64,000 nucleotides of DNA, taken from contig NZ_LGKG01000196.1 in NCBI RefSeq assembly GCF_001294335.1, forward strand, positions 310,001 through 374,000, read 5' to 3'. This document shows positions 52,810 to 61,429 of this stretch, piece after piece. The position numbers and the translations under genes were made by a program. Positions within the stretch are counted from its first letter, which is position 1. Every line of letters starts with the position of its first letter. The stretch is from Streptomyces chattanoogensis. GTDB taxonomy: Bacteria; Actinomycetota; Actinomycetes; Streptomycetales; Streptomycetaceae. The notes below the pieces were generated by a model, which saw only the letters and a program-made list of their open reading frames with translations, was not told where the DNA came from and searched no databases.

Positions 52810-53640
52810 ATGAGGCGCAGCCGGACGCTGCACTGGATCGCCGTACACGCCGTGGCCGTCGCCGCCGCGCTCTTCTTCGTCCTGCCCTTCCTGTTCGTCT
52901 TCCTGACGTCCGTCATGGGCGACGAGCAGGCGATGAGCGGCGAGCTCTGGCCGACCGCATGGCACTGGTCCAACTACGCCACGGTCTTCCGGACGCCCGG
53001 CTTTCTGGACTGGTGGCGGAATTCGCTGCTGTACGCCGGGCTCGGCACCCTCTTCACCGTCTGCTCGGCGGTCCCCGTGGCGTACGCCCTGGCCCGGTTC
53101 CGCTTCCGGGGCCGCCGTACGGCCATGATCCTGGTCGTCTCGACGATGATGCTGCCGCCCCAGGTCATCGTCATCCCGATGTATCTGGTGTGGGCCCAGC
53201 AGCTCCATCTCTCCGGGACGCTCTGGCCGCTGATCATCCCCATGGCGTTCGGCGACGCGTACTCCGTCTTCCTGCTGCGGCAGTTCCTGCTCACCATCCC
53301 CCGGGAGTACACCGAGTCCGCCAGGGTGGACGGCTGCGGCGAGCTGCGCACCCTGCTGCGCATCATCGTGCCGATGGCCAGACCCGGCATCGCCGCGGTG
53401 GCCCTCTTCCAGTTCTTCTTCTGCTGGAACGACTACTTCGGCCCGCAGATCTACGCCGCGCAGAACCCCGCCTCCTGGACGCTCTCCTACGGCCTGGAGT
53501 CCTTCAAGAGCGCCCACAACGTCAACTGGAACCTGACCATGGCCGCGACGCTGCTGGTCATGGCCCCCGTGATCGTCGTGTTCTTCTTTGCGCAAAAGGC
53601 CTTCGTCGAAGGCGTCACACTCACCGGAGTGAAGGGCTGA
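52810..53640 (+). CDS. ABC sugar transporter permease 2 (MalG-like)
   Basis: 276 aa, six membrane helices. Conserved MLPPQVIVIPMYLV and an EAA-like loop ESARVDGCGELRTLLRIIVP. It forms a heterodimer with permease 1 in the membrane. ATG at 52810; 9 bases before the GH4 gene. Confidence 0.93.
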   Translation: MRRSRTLHWIAVHAVAVAAALFFVLPFLFVFLTSVMGDEQAMSGELWPTAWHWSNYATVFRTPGFLDWWRNSLLYAGLGTLFTVCSAVPVAYALARFRFRGRRTAMILVVSTMMLPPQVIVIPMYLVWAQQLHLSGTLWPLIIPMAFGDAYSVFLLRQFLLTIPREYTESARVDGCGELRTLLRIIVPMARPGIAAVALFQFFFCWNDYFGPQIYAAQNPASWTLSYGLESFKSAHNVNWNLTMAATLLVMAPVIVVFFFAQKAFVEGVTLTGVKG

Positions 53641-53649
53641 TCCCGAGAG

Positions 53650-54957
53650 ATGAAACTTGCCGTGGTCGGCGGAGGCTCGACCTACACCCCCGAACTCATC
53701 GACGGTTTCGCGCGGTTGCGCGACGTCCTGCCCGTGACGGAGCTCGTGCTCATCGACCCGGCCGCCAGCCGGCTGGAGCGGGTGGGCGGTCTGGCCCGGC
53801 GGATCTTCGCCCGGCAGGGCCACCCGGGCCGGATCAGCTGGACCGGTGATCTCGATGCCGGTGTCGACGGCGCCGATGCGGTCCTCCTCCAGCTGCGCGT
53901 CGGCGGACAGGCCGCCCGCAACCAGGACGAGACCTGGCCGCTGGAATGCGGCTGCGTCGGCCAGGAGACCACCGGGGCGGGCGGGCTCGCCAAGGCGCTG
54001 CGTACCGTCCCGGTCGTCCTGGACATCGCCGAGCGGGTACGCCGCCGCAGCCCCGGTGCCTGGATCGTGGACTTCACCAACCCCGTCGGCATCGTGACGC
54101 GCGCACTGCTCACCCAGGGCCACAAGGCCGTCGGGCTGTGCAATGTCGCCATCGGCTTCCAGCGGAAGTTCGCCAGGCTGCTGGGGGTGGCACCGGATCA
54201 GGTCGAGCTGGACCACATCGGCCTCAACCACCTCACCTGGGAGCGGGCGGTACGGGTCGCCGGTGAGGACGTCCTCCCCAGGCTGCTCGCCGAGCACGGC
54301 GACGCGGTGGCCGACGATCTGCGCATGCCGCGCTCGCTCCTGGACCGCCTCGGCGTCATCCCCTCCTACTACCTGCGCTACTTCTACCGCCATGACGCGG
54401 TGGTACGGGAGTTGCGCGGCAAGCCGTCCCGTGCGGCGGAGGTCGGGGCGATCGAGCGGCAGCTGCTGGACATGTACGCGGACCCCTCGCTGGACGAGAA
54501 GCCGGAGCTGCTGAGCAAGCGCGGCGGGGCGTACTACTCGGAAGCGGCGGTGGCGCTGACCTCCTCGCTGCTGCGCGGGACGGGCACCTCCGGCGGCGTG
54601 GGCGGCGCGGGCACCTCGGGCGGCGGGAACGACCCGGGCGACATCCGGATCGTCAACACCTCCAACCACGGCGCCCTTCCCTTCCTGCCCGACGATGCGG
54701 TGATCGAGGCGCCGGCGGTGGTGAGCCCGGCGGGCGCCCGGGTGGTGCCCGTACGGCCGCTGGAACCCCTCTACGCCGGGCTGACCGCCCACGTCACCGC
54801 CTATGAACACCTGGCCCTGGAGGCGGCCCTGAAGGGCGGCCGGGACCGGGTCTTCACCGCCCTCCTCGCCCACCCCCTCATCGGCCAGGCCGACCCCGCC
54901 GACCGGCTCACCGACGCACTGATCGCGCACAACCGGGAGCACCTCACGTGGGCCTGA
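53650..54957 (+). CDS. GH4-family 6-phospho-beta-glucosidase-like enzyme
   Basis: 435 aa NAD- and metal-dependent glycosidase. The dinucleotide loop is GGGSTYTPEL (7-16), and metal ligands are Cys164 in CNVAIG and His194 in LDHIGLNH. It splits 6-phosphoglycosides in the cytosol. A Gly/Thr-rich insert (about residues 311-332) not needed for catalysis interrupts the domain. Its substrate must first be phosphorylated, for which the next gene, a BadF-type kinase that overlaps it by 10 bases, is the clear candidate. Confidence 0.9.
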   Translation: MKLAVVGGGSTYTPELIDGFARLRDVLPVTELVLIDPAASRLERVGGLARRIFARQGHPGRISWTGDLDAGVDGADAVLLQLRVGGQAARNQDETWPLECGCVGQETTGAGGLAKALRTVPVVLDIAERVRRRSPGAWIVDFTNPVGIVTRALLTQGHKAVGLCNVAIGFQRKFARLLGVAPDQVELDHIGLNHLTWERAVRVAGEDVLPRLLAEHGDAVADDLRMPRSLLDRLGVIPSYYLRYFYRHDAVVRELRGKPSRAAEVGAIERQLLDMYADPSLDEKPELLSKRGGAYYSEAAVALTSSLLRGTGTSGGVGGAGTSGGGNDPGDIRIVNTSNHGALPFLPDDAVIEAPAVVSPAGARVVPVRPLEPLYAGLTAHVTAYEHLALEAALKGGRDRVFTALLAHPLIGQADPADRLTDALIAHNREHLTWA

Positions 54958-55928
54958 CAGGCACGGCGCTCGCCGTCGACGCGGGCAACAGCAAGACGGA
55001 TGTGGCCCTGGTGACCGCGGACGGAAGACTGCTGGGGACCGCCCGGGGCGGCGGCTTCCAGCCCTCGGTGGCGGGCCCGCGGCGCGCCGTGGACGTCCTC
55101 GCTCCGCTCGTCACCGGCGTACTGGCACAGGCGGGAGCCTCGGGCCCGGTCGGGCATCTCTCCGCCTGTCTCGCCAATGCCGACCTGCCCGTCGAGGAGG
55201 TCGGCCTGACCGCGGAGATCGCCCGCCGCGGCTGGGCGGACACGGTCACGGTCGCCAACGACACCTTCGCGCTGCTGCGGGCCGGCCTGGCGGACGCGGG
55301 CACGCAGACGGGGGTCGCGGTGGTGTGCGGGGCGGGCATCAACTGCGCGGGCCTCGGACGCCACGGGGCCACCGCCCGCTTCCCCTCCCTCGGCCGCATC
55401 TCCGGCGACTGGGGCGGCGGTTCCCACCTCGCCGATGAGGCCCTGTGGTGTGCGGCCCGCGCCGAGGACGGCCGCGGCGAACCCACCGACCTGGTCCGCG
55501 CCCTGCCCGCCCACTTCGGCCTCGCCACCATGCTCGCCCTCATCGAGGCCCTCCATCTGCGGCGCATCCCCGACCGCCGGCGCCACGAACTGACCCCCGT
55601 CCTCTTCGGCGTCGCCGCCGCCGGCGATCCCGTCGCCCGCGCCATCGTGGCCCGGCAGGCGGAGGAGGTCGCCCTCCTGGCCGCGGTCGCCCTGGAGCGC
55701 CTGGGCCTCCTCACCGAGCCCACCCCCGTCATCCTCGGCGGCGGCGTCCTGGCGGCCCGCCACCCGCTGCTGCACGACCGACTGACCCAACTCCTCGCGG
55801 AGCGCGCCCCGATGGCCGTACCGCAGGTGGTCACGGCGCCGCCGGTACTGGGGGCGGCGCTGTATGCGCTGGACCGGGCGGGGGCGGGGCCGGACGCCTA
55901 TGAGCGGCTGAGGGAGGCTTGGGGCTGA
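54948..55928 (+). CDS. BadF/BadG-family sugar kinase, N-acetylglucosamine kinase-like
   Basis: 326 aa actin-fold ATPase family. The phosphate-1 loop DAGNSKTD is at 11-18, then AND-T-F, GAGINCAG, and G-D-W-GGG. The group includes eukaryotic-type GlcNAc kinases. It likely phosphorylates the imported sugar at C6 for the GH4 enzyme. GTG at 54948 overlaps the GH4 gene by 10 bases, showing coupling. Last gene of the operon; its 3' end overlaps a small gene on the opposite strand by 31 bases. Confidence 0.9.
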   Translation: MGLTGTALAVDAGNSKTDVALVTADGRLLGTARGGGFQPSVAGPRRAVDVLAPLVTGVLAQAGASGPVGHLSACLANADLPVEEVGLTAEIARRGWADTVTVANDTFALLRAGLADAGTQTGVAVVCGAGINCAGLGRHGATARFPSLGRISGDWGGGSHLADEALWCAARAEDGRGEPTDLVRALPAHFGLATMLALIEALHLRRIPDRRRHELTPVLFGVAAAGDPVARAIVARQAEEVALLAAVALERLGLLTEPTPVILGGGVLAARHPLLHDRLTQLLAERAPMAVPQVVTAPPVLGAALYALDRAGAGPDAYERLREAWG

Positions 55929-56257
55929 AAGGCGCCCATCACCCGCCCCCAGCCCACCTGCACGCTGCGCCCCCGGTGCGTCTCCGTGCGGTCGCCCGGG
56001 GCCAGCACGATGTCGGTGGTGGGGTCATGGCCGCCGTCGCGTTCCGTGATGACCGTGACGTGATGGTCGGTGTCGTTGACGACGAGGGTGGGGGTGCCGT
56101 CCGGTGCGGGGGTGAGGGGGTAGTGGCCGGCCGGGTCGATGTAGGTGCTGGCTCCGATGGTGAGGAAACCGCTGGCCGGCGGGGCGTGGGCGGAGGCTGC
56201 GGCGCCGCGTGCCGTCACGGCGGCAAGGGGTCTGAAGAGCTGTGCCACACGTCCCAT
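55898..56257 (-). CDS. Small hypothetical protein, antisense to the kinase 3' end
   Basis: 119 aa, not recognised. An Ala-rich N-terminus (about 1-35) is followed by a beta-like body with TYIDPAGHYPLTP and HHVTVITERDGGHDPTTDIVL. The ATG at 56255-56257 has a strong GGGAGG 6 bases upstream, the main support. No membrane segment or Cys. The gene may be real; the overlap with the kinase gene is only 31 bases. Confidence 0.5.
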   Translation of the reverse strand: MGRVAQLFRPLAAVTARGAAASAHAPPASGFLTIGASTYIDPAGHYPLTPAPDGTPTLVVNDTDHHVTVITERDGGHDPTTDIVLAPGDRTETHRGRSVQVGWGRVMGAFQPQASLSRS

Positions 56258-56423
56258 GAGGAGCCTCCCGTATGCCGTCCATGCACCGTCCGCGCATCGT
56301 CACGCGCATCGTCCGCGCATCACCTTCGTCACTTAGAGTAGTTGACGTGGGGTGCATCGGGCAGCGGCGCGCGGGAGCGGAACGAGGGGCGTGCAAGGTG
56401 CCGTACGCGCCCCGGCCGGCCGG

Positions 56424-57116
56424 TCAGTCGTCCAGCGGCAGGGCCAGATCGCGGACATGACCGGCGAGCAGGAGGACGGCGGCGTCGACCGCGGCCTGCG
56501 GGTCCTGGGCGCGGATGGCGTCGGTGAGACGAGCGTGCGGGTCGGTGGGGGCCGCGGTGGCGGTGTCGAGGCAGGCGGCGCGGCGCAGTTCCTCGCGGAG
56601 GGCGGCGCTGAGGGAGCGGTAGATGTCGGCGAGTACGGGGTTGGCGCCGGCCTCGGCGACCAGGATGTGGAACTCGGCGTCGGCCGCGGTGAAGGCATCC
56701 GTGTCCTGCGCGGCGAGGGCGGCCTTGCGGCGGGCCAGGGCGGCTTCGATACCGGCGAGCTGGGTCTCGGTCCGGTGCTTGGCGGCCTGCCGGGCGGCGA
56801 CGACGTCGAGGCCCTGGCGGACCTGGGTGACATGGGTGAGTTCGGCGCGCTCCAGGCGGCGGCGGAGGGCGACCGCGCTGTCGTCGTCGGAGATCACGAA
56901 GGTGCCGTCGCCCTGCCGGGGTTCGAGGAGTCCGGAGTGGACCAGGGAGCGGACGGCTTCGCGTACCGAGGCGCGGCTGACGCCCAGCGTCTCGGAGAGT
57001 GCGTTTTCGGGCGGAATGCGGCTGCCCACGGGCCAGACGCCGGTCACGATCTGCTCGCGGATCTCATCGGTCGCGGTCTCCACCAGCGACACCCTGCCCT
57101 TGCGCACCGCTTGCAC
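56424..57116 (-). CDS. GntR-family regulator, FadR/FCD type
   Basis: 230 aa. The N-terminal winged HTH (about 8-75) reads I-R-E-Q-I-V-T-G-x-W-P-V-G-S-R-I-P-P-E, then LGVSRASVREA and GLLEPRQGDGTFV. The FCD domain (about 90-225) has D-AEFHILVAEAGANPVL, with the metal-binding Asp/His set. It responds to a small carboxylate or sugar acid. GTG at 57114-57116 has GGAGGG 7 bases upstream. Divergent from the glnX-like gene; GCCGGACGCC repeats lie between. Confidence 0.92.
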   Translation of the reverse strand: MQAVRKGRVSLVETATDEIREQIVTGVWPVGSRIPPENALSETLGVSRASVREAVRSLVHSGLLEPRQGDGTFVISDDDSAVALRRRLERAELTHVTQVRQGLDVVAARQAAKHRTETQLAGIEAALARRKAALAAQDTDAFTAADAEFHILVAEAGANPVLADIYRSLSAALREELRRAACLDTATAAPTDPHARLTDAIRAQDPQAAVDAAVLLLAGHVRDLALPLDD

Positions 57117-57170
57117 GCGATCACCCTCCGGTCACGGTTCGCAGGTTGGTGGCCTGATGGCTTGATGTCC

Positions 57171-57230
57171 GGCGTCCGGCCGTCCTGGGGGCAACTGTAG
57201 TGCCGCTCGCCGGACGCCAGGCCGGACGCC
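57171..57230. repeat. Inverted and direct copies of GCCGGACGCC upstream of gntR
   Basis: GGCGTCCGGC at 57171-57180 faces GCCGGACGCC at 57209-57218 and again 57221-57230, with a partial fourth word after it. Their position in the divergent gap suggests either a hairpin or a multi-site operator. Confidence 0.6.
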
Positions 57231-57370
57231 GGACAGAAAGATCAGGTCAATCGCGGTGTGGTTGTCGGTGAGTGCAGACATACTGCTGCCCGTGCACCGG
57301 TTCTCGTGAGCGCGCGCGTCAGGCGCTGCGCGCGAGCGGCCGGGCCGCCGACGACGGAGGGGGAGGTTCG

Positions 57371-58861
57371 GTGTCGTCAGAAGCGTCCGTGTCACCCATG
57401 CCGTCCGCGGCGCCCGCATCGTCCCTGTCGTCCGCAGCGCCCCCGTCGTTCGCCTCGTCGGAGCAGACCACGCGGCCGGCGCCGGCGGAGCCCGCGGGCG
57501 GCGGCCCCGCACCCGCGCCCCGCCGCCGTACGGCATGGGCCGACGGGCTGGACGAGCTGCGCGCCGCGGCGACGACCGAGCCGGGGCGCCTGCGGGTGAT
57601 CGGCGCCGTGCTCGCCCTGCTGGTGCTGGTGTTCGGTGCGGTCGCGGCCTGGGAGGTGGCCGACCGGGCGGCGGCCGCGGACGACGTGGTCGGGCGCAGC
57701 CAGCCGCTGAGCGCGGACGCGGCGCGCATCTACCGCTCGCTGGCGGATGCGGACACGACCGCCGCCGGGGGCTTCCTGGCGGGCGGGGAGGAGAGCCGGG
57801 CGACCCGCGACCGGTATGCCCAGGACCTGGCGACGGCCGCCGGGCTGCTGGTCAAGGCCTCGTCCGGCACGCGGGGTTCGGACCGGGCCGATGCGCAGAT
57901 AGCCGCGCTCAGCAAGGCGCTGCCGCGGTACGCGGGTCTGGTCGAGACGGCGCGGACGAACAACCGGCAGGGGCTGCCCCTCGGGGGCGCCTATCTGCGG
58001 TACGCCAACGACCAGATGCGCAGGGAACTCCTGCCCGCCGCCCGGGCGTTGTACGACGCGGAGAACGACCGGCTGGCGGCGGACTACGCCGCGGCGAAGG
58101 CCTGGCCGTGGCTCGCGCTGGCGGCCGGGTTGCTCGCCGTCGGGGCGCTGGGGTGGGCGCAGCGGCGGGACTACCGGCGGACGAACCGGGTGTTCAACCG
58201 GGGGCTGCTGGCGGCGACGGCGGCCTGCCTGGCCGCCCTGGTGTGGCTGGTGGCCGGGCATGCGCTGGCGCGGTCGGGGCTGAGCGATTCCTATGAGCGC
58301 GGGACGCGGTCGTTGCGGGTGCTCCACGAGGCCCGGATCGATGCGCTGCAGGCACGGGGGGACGAGAATCTGACGCTGGTGGCACGGGGAGCGGTGCTGA
58401 CCGGCGACCAGAAGGACTTCTACGAGGCCGGCTTCCGCACGGGGATGGCGGATCTGGTGGGTGCGGGCAGGAAAGGAAACGCCGCGGGCGGCAGCAGGCT
58501 GGGGAAGGCGCTGGCGCTGGCGGACGACGAGGCGGGCCGGCGGCCGGTGCGGGATGCTCTCCGGCACGTACGGCAGTGGCAGGCGCGGCACGCCGAGGCG
58601 CGGGCGGCGGACGAGAAGGGCGCCTACGAGCAGGCTCTGGCCAAGGTGATCGGCGGCGACCGGCCGACGCGGGAGTCCTTCGACCGGGTGGACGCCGAGC
58701 TGCAGCGGGCACTGGCGCACGAGCAGCAGGAGTTCCGGTCGGCGGCGGACGGCGGACGGGCGGCGCTCGGCGGACTGGCGGCGGGGGCCGCGGTGCTGGC
58801 GGTGCTGGGTGCGGTGGGTGCGGTGCTGGGTATCGGGCGCAGGCTGTCGGAGTACCGGTGA
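57371..58861 (+). CDS. glnX: GlnX-like membrane protein of the PknG sensing module
   Basis: 496 aa. After a Pro/Ala-rich cytoplasmic start come four predicted membrane helices (about 75-95, 237-254, 274-292 and 460-484), with large external loops after the first and third. This is the layout of mycobacterial GlnX, which spans the membrane and works with GlnH to signal amino acids to PknG. The order glnX-glnH-pknG supports it. GTG at 57371 has GGAGG 4 bases upstream. The stop overlaps the next start (GTGA). Confidence 0.8.
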   Translation: MSSEASVSPMPSAAPASSLSSAAPPSFASSEQTTRPAPAEPAGGGPAPAPRRRTAWADGLDELRAAATTEPGRLRVIGAVLALLVLVFGAVAAWEVADRAAAADDVVGRSQPLSADAARIYRSLADADTTAAGGFLAGGEESRATRDRYAQDLATAAGLLVKASSGTRGSDRADAQIAALSKALPRYAGLVETARTNNRQGLPLGGAYLRYANDQMRRELLPAARALYDAENDRLAADYAAAKAWPWLALAAGLLAVGALGWAQRRDYRRTNRVFNRGLLAATAACLAALVWLVAGHALARSGLSDSYERGTRSLRVLHEARIDALQARGDENLTLVARGAVLTGDQKDFYEAGFRTGMADLVGAGRKGNAAGGSRLGKALALADDEAGRRPVRDALRHVRQWQARHAEARAADEKGAYEQALAKVIGGDRPTRESFDRVDAELQRALAHEQQEFRSAADGGRAALGGLAAGAAVLAVLGAVGAVLGIGRRLSEYR

Positions 58862-59910
58862 GGGGGCCGGGTGATGGGGACATGAAGCCTGGTGACGAGG
58901 GCAGGACGAGGCGGGCGCGGGCCTTGCTGAATCTGCGTGCCGCGCTGGCACCGGTCGCGGCGGGGATCGGTGTGATGGCGGCGGCCGCGGCGGTGCTGGT
59001 ACCGACGCTGGGCGGGCACGCCTTCGACGACGGACCGGCCTGGCACAAGGCGCCGCCGCCCGTACGCGGAACGTCGCAGACGCGGCCCGCCGAGGAGCGC
59101 TGTACGGCGCAGAACGCCGCGCAGAGCTTGCGTCCGTCGGCGGACGACGGCCCGGCGGTGGACCGGATCAAGGAGAAGGGCCAGCTGGTCGTGGGGGTCG
59201 ACCAGAACACGTACCGATGGGGGTACCGCGACCCGGGCACCGGCAAGCTGCAGGGCTTCGACATCGATCTGGCCCGGGCCATAGCCAGGGACATCCTGGG
59301 GCCGGACGCCAAGGTCGTCTTCCATGCGGTGCCGACCAACCAGCGGATACCGGCGCTGCAGAAACGCAGCGTCGACATGGTGGTGCGGACGATGACGATC
59401 AACTGCGCGCGCAAGGAGAAGGTGGCGTTCTCGACGGCGTACTTCCAGGGCGGGCAGCAGGTGCTGGCGCCCAGGAAGTCGCCGGTGACGGCGTTCGACG
59501 ACTCGCTCCGGGGCAAGCGGGTGTGCACGGCGGCCGGTTCGACGGGCGAGGCGGAGCTGACGAAGCAGCGGCACGGCGCGACGGTGCTGACGGTGCCCAA
59601 TCAGCTCGACTGTCTGGTACGGCTCCAGCTGGGCCGGGCGGACGCGGTGGTGACGGACAACGCACTGGCCGCGGCGCAGGCGGCGCAGGATCCGACCGTG
59701 GAGCTGAAGGGCAGGCCGTTCACCGACGAGCCGTACGGCGTGGCGATGAACAAGGCCGACACGGATCTGGTCCGGCGGGTCAACAAGGTGCTGGACGACT
59801 ACCGGGGCGGCGGGGCCGCCGACAGCCCCTGGATGCAGGCGTACCGCAAGTGGCTGCGGGCCGATCTGCCGCGGATATACGGGCCGCCGTCGCCGGAGTA
59901 CAGCGACTGA
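58858..59910 (+). CDS. glnH: GlnH-like extracellular amino-acid sensor (substrate-binding protein)
   Basis: 350 aa from the GTG overlapping glnX (GGAG 5 bases upstream); ATG 58882 is the alternative. One N-terminal hydrophobic segment (about 25-50) anchors or exports it; no lipobox Cys. The body (about 98-345) is a family-3 solute-binding protein: GFDIDLARAIARDILG, VDMVVRTMTI, a hinge with VCTAAGSTGE, and ADAVVTDNALAA. Mycobacterial GlnH binds aspartate and glutamate to control PknG, not transport; no permease is present here, in agreement. Confidence 0.82.
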   Translation: MRGPGDGDMKPGDEGRTRRARALLNLRAALAPVAAGIGVMAAAAAVLVPTLGGHAFDDGPAWHKAPPPVRGTSQTRPAEERCTAQNAAQSLRPSADDGPAVDRIKEKGQLVVGVDQNTYRWGYRDPGTGKLQGFDIDLARAIARDILGPDAKVVFHAVPTNQRIPALQKRSVDMVVRTMTINCARKEKVAFSTAYFQGGQQVLAPRKSPVTAFDDSLRGKRVCTAAGSTGEAELTKQRHGATVLTVPNQLDCLVRLQLGRADAVVTDNALAAAQAAQDPTVELKGRPFTDEPYGVAMNKADTDLVRRVNKVLDDYRGGGAADSPWMQAYRKWLRADLPRIYGPPSPEYSD

Positions 59911-60088
59911 GCACACGTCACGGCCGCCCGGGGTGCACAAGCCGCTCATGCGCCCGTACGGCGACTGATCGGCCCAAGAAGCGATGGTTGCCTTCACTAT
60001 GGGAAGGGAGGGGATGGCGGGAGCAGTTCACCGAGCGACCCAGGCGCACCAACCGCCGTGTGCCGTACGCGTATTGGAGAGGTGATCG

Positions 60089-61429
60089 ATGGGGGTCCCT
60101 GGGCCCTGCCCCGGATCCGCGGGGCGGCAACCTGCCCCGGTGCCGGACCGGGAGGAGGTGGACCGCGCCCTGGCACGGCTCGGCGCCGAGTACGAAGCGA
60201 TAGAGACCTCGCTGCTCGCGTTGCAGGATCACGCCGGCCGCCGGCTGCTGGAGGGCGGCGGCCTGTCGGGCACCACCAAGGAGCGCTGGGCCGCCGCCGA
60301 ACGCTCCATCACGGTCCTGTGGTCGCTTTTCGACACCTACACCGCCGCGCTGACGGCGGCACGGGAGCTGCGGGCGCGGCGCCGCTGGCCGTCCCCCGAC
60401 GATCTCGCGGAGCTGTCGGAGCTGCTGTACGGCAGCGGGCTGACGGTGTCCGGCGAGGCGGCGGACGACAGCTCGGTGGACGGCCCGCAGGAGCGCTTCA
60501 GCCTGGAGGAGCTCGTCGCGCGGATGAACGGCCTCTACGCCCGGTCGCTCGATGTCATCGTCGCGGCCGACGCCGTGTGGTCGACGCTGCCGGCCCGGAT
60601 AGATCTGCTGTCGGCCGAGCTGCGCCGGACGCGTTCGCTGGCGCACTCGGTCGGGGTGCGCCCCGGTGCGCATCCGGCGGGCGACGACCTGGAGCGGATC
60701 ACGGACGAACTGGCCCGGCTGCGCGACCGGGTGATCGCGGATCCGCTGGCGTTCTGGGTGTCGTCGTCGACGGGCAGTTCCGCGCCCGGTGGCGGCCGGC
60801 CGGACACCGGGCGCTACGACCGGGCGGCGCGCGCCCTGGAGGACGTACGGCGGGAGATCGAGGCGGTGCTGGACGTCCGGCAGGACGCCGAGCGGAGGCT
60901 GATGCAGCTGCGCGATGTGCTCTCCCGGGCCGACCGGACGCTGACCGAGGCGCGCCAGGCCCGCGGCGAGGTGCTGGCGAAGATCGCCGCGTCCGAGGTC
61001 CCGGCCGTCAGCGGCCCGTCCACGGCGCTGTACGAGCAGCTGGCGGCGGCCGCGGAGTACCGCAGGCGGGCGCAGTGGCACCGGCTGTCGCCGCTGCTGG
61101 AGAGCCTGGAGGAGCGGGCCGAGGAGGAACTCCACCGGGCCCGCGAATCGTTGACCGCGGTGACGGCCCCGCTGGCCGTACGGGCCGAGCTGCGCGGCCG
61201 GCTGGACGCGTACAAGGCGAAGGCCGCCCGGCACGGCATGGCCGGGGATCCGCTGCTGCTGGAGCGGTACGACGTGGCCCGCCGGATGCTGTGGAGCGCG
61301 CCGTGCGATCTGCGGGCGGCCGAGCAGGCGGTGTGGCGTTATCAGCAGGCGGCGGCCGAGGCGCTGGTGCCGGAGCAGGCGGAGCATGGGCCGGAGGAAC
61401 CGGCCCGGGACGGCAGGGGAGAGAAGTGA
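60089..61429 (+). CDS. Coiled-coil protein of unknown function between glnH and pknG
   Basis: 446 aa, strongly helical with heptad-like Ala/Leu/Arg runs (about 20-110, 150-210, 245-305, 330-425) and no membrane segment. I do not recognise a domain. Its stop overlaps the pknG start by four bases (GTGA), so the two are translated together, implying a partner or regulator of PknG. A 178-base gap separates it from glnH; ATG 60089 has AGAGG 6 bases upstream. Confidence 0.75.
   Translation: MGVPGPCPGSAGRQPAPVPDREEVDRALARLGAEYEAIETSLLALQDHAGRRLLEGGGLSGTTKERWAAAERSITVLWSLFDTYTAALTAARELRARRRWPSPDDLAELSELLYGSGLTVSGEAADDSSVDGPQERFSLEELVARMNGLYARSLDVIVAADAVWSTLPARIDLLSAELRRTRSLAHSVGVRPGAHPAGDDLERITDELARLRDRVIADPLAFWVSSSTGSSAPGGGRPDTGRYDRAARALEDVRREIEAVLDVRQDAERRLMQLRDVLSRADRTLTEARQARGEVLAKIAASEVPAVSGPSTALYEQLAAAAEYRRRAQWHRLSPLLESLEERAEEELHRARESLTAVTAPLAVRAELRGRLDAYKAKAARHGMAGDPLLLERYDVARRMLWSAPCDLRAAEQAVWRYQQAAAEALVPEQAEHGPEEPARDGRGEK

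Noticed and set aside
51508..54942. Very long (about 1144 codons) open frame opposite the sugar ABC genes
   Set aside because: Spans four well-supported genes on the other strand; no domain is recognisable and it is explained by codon bias.
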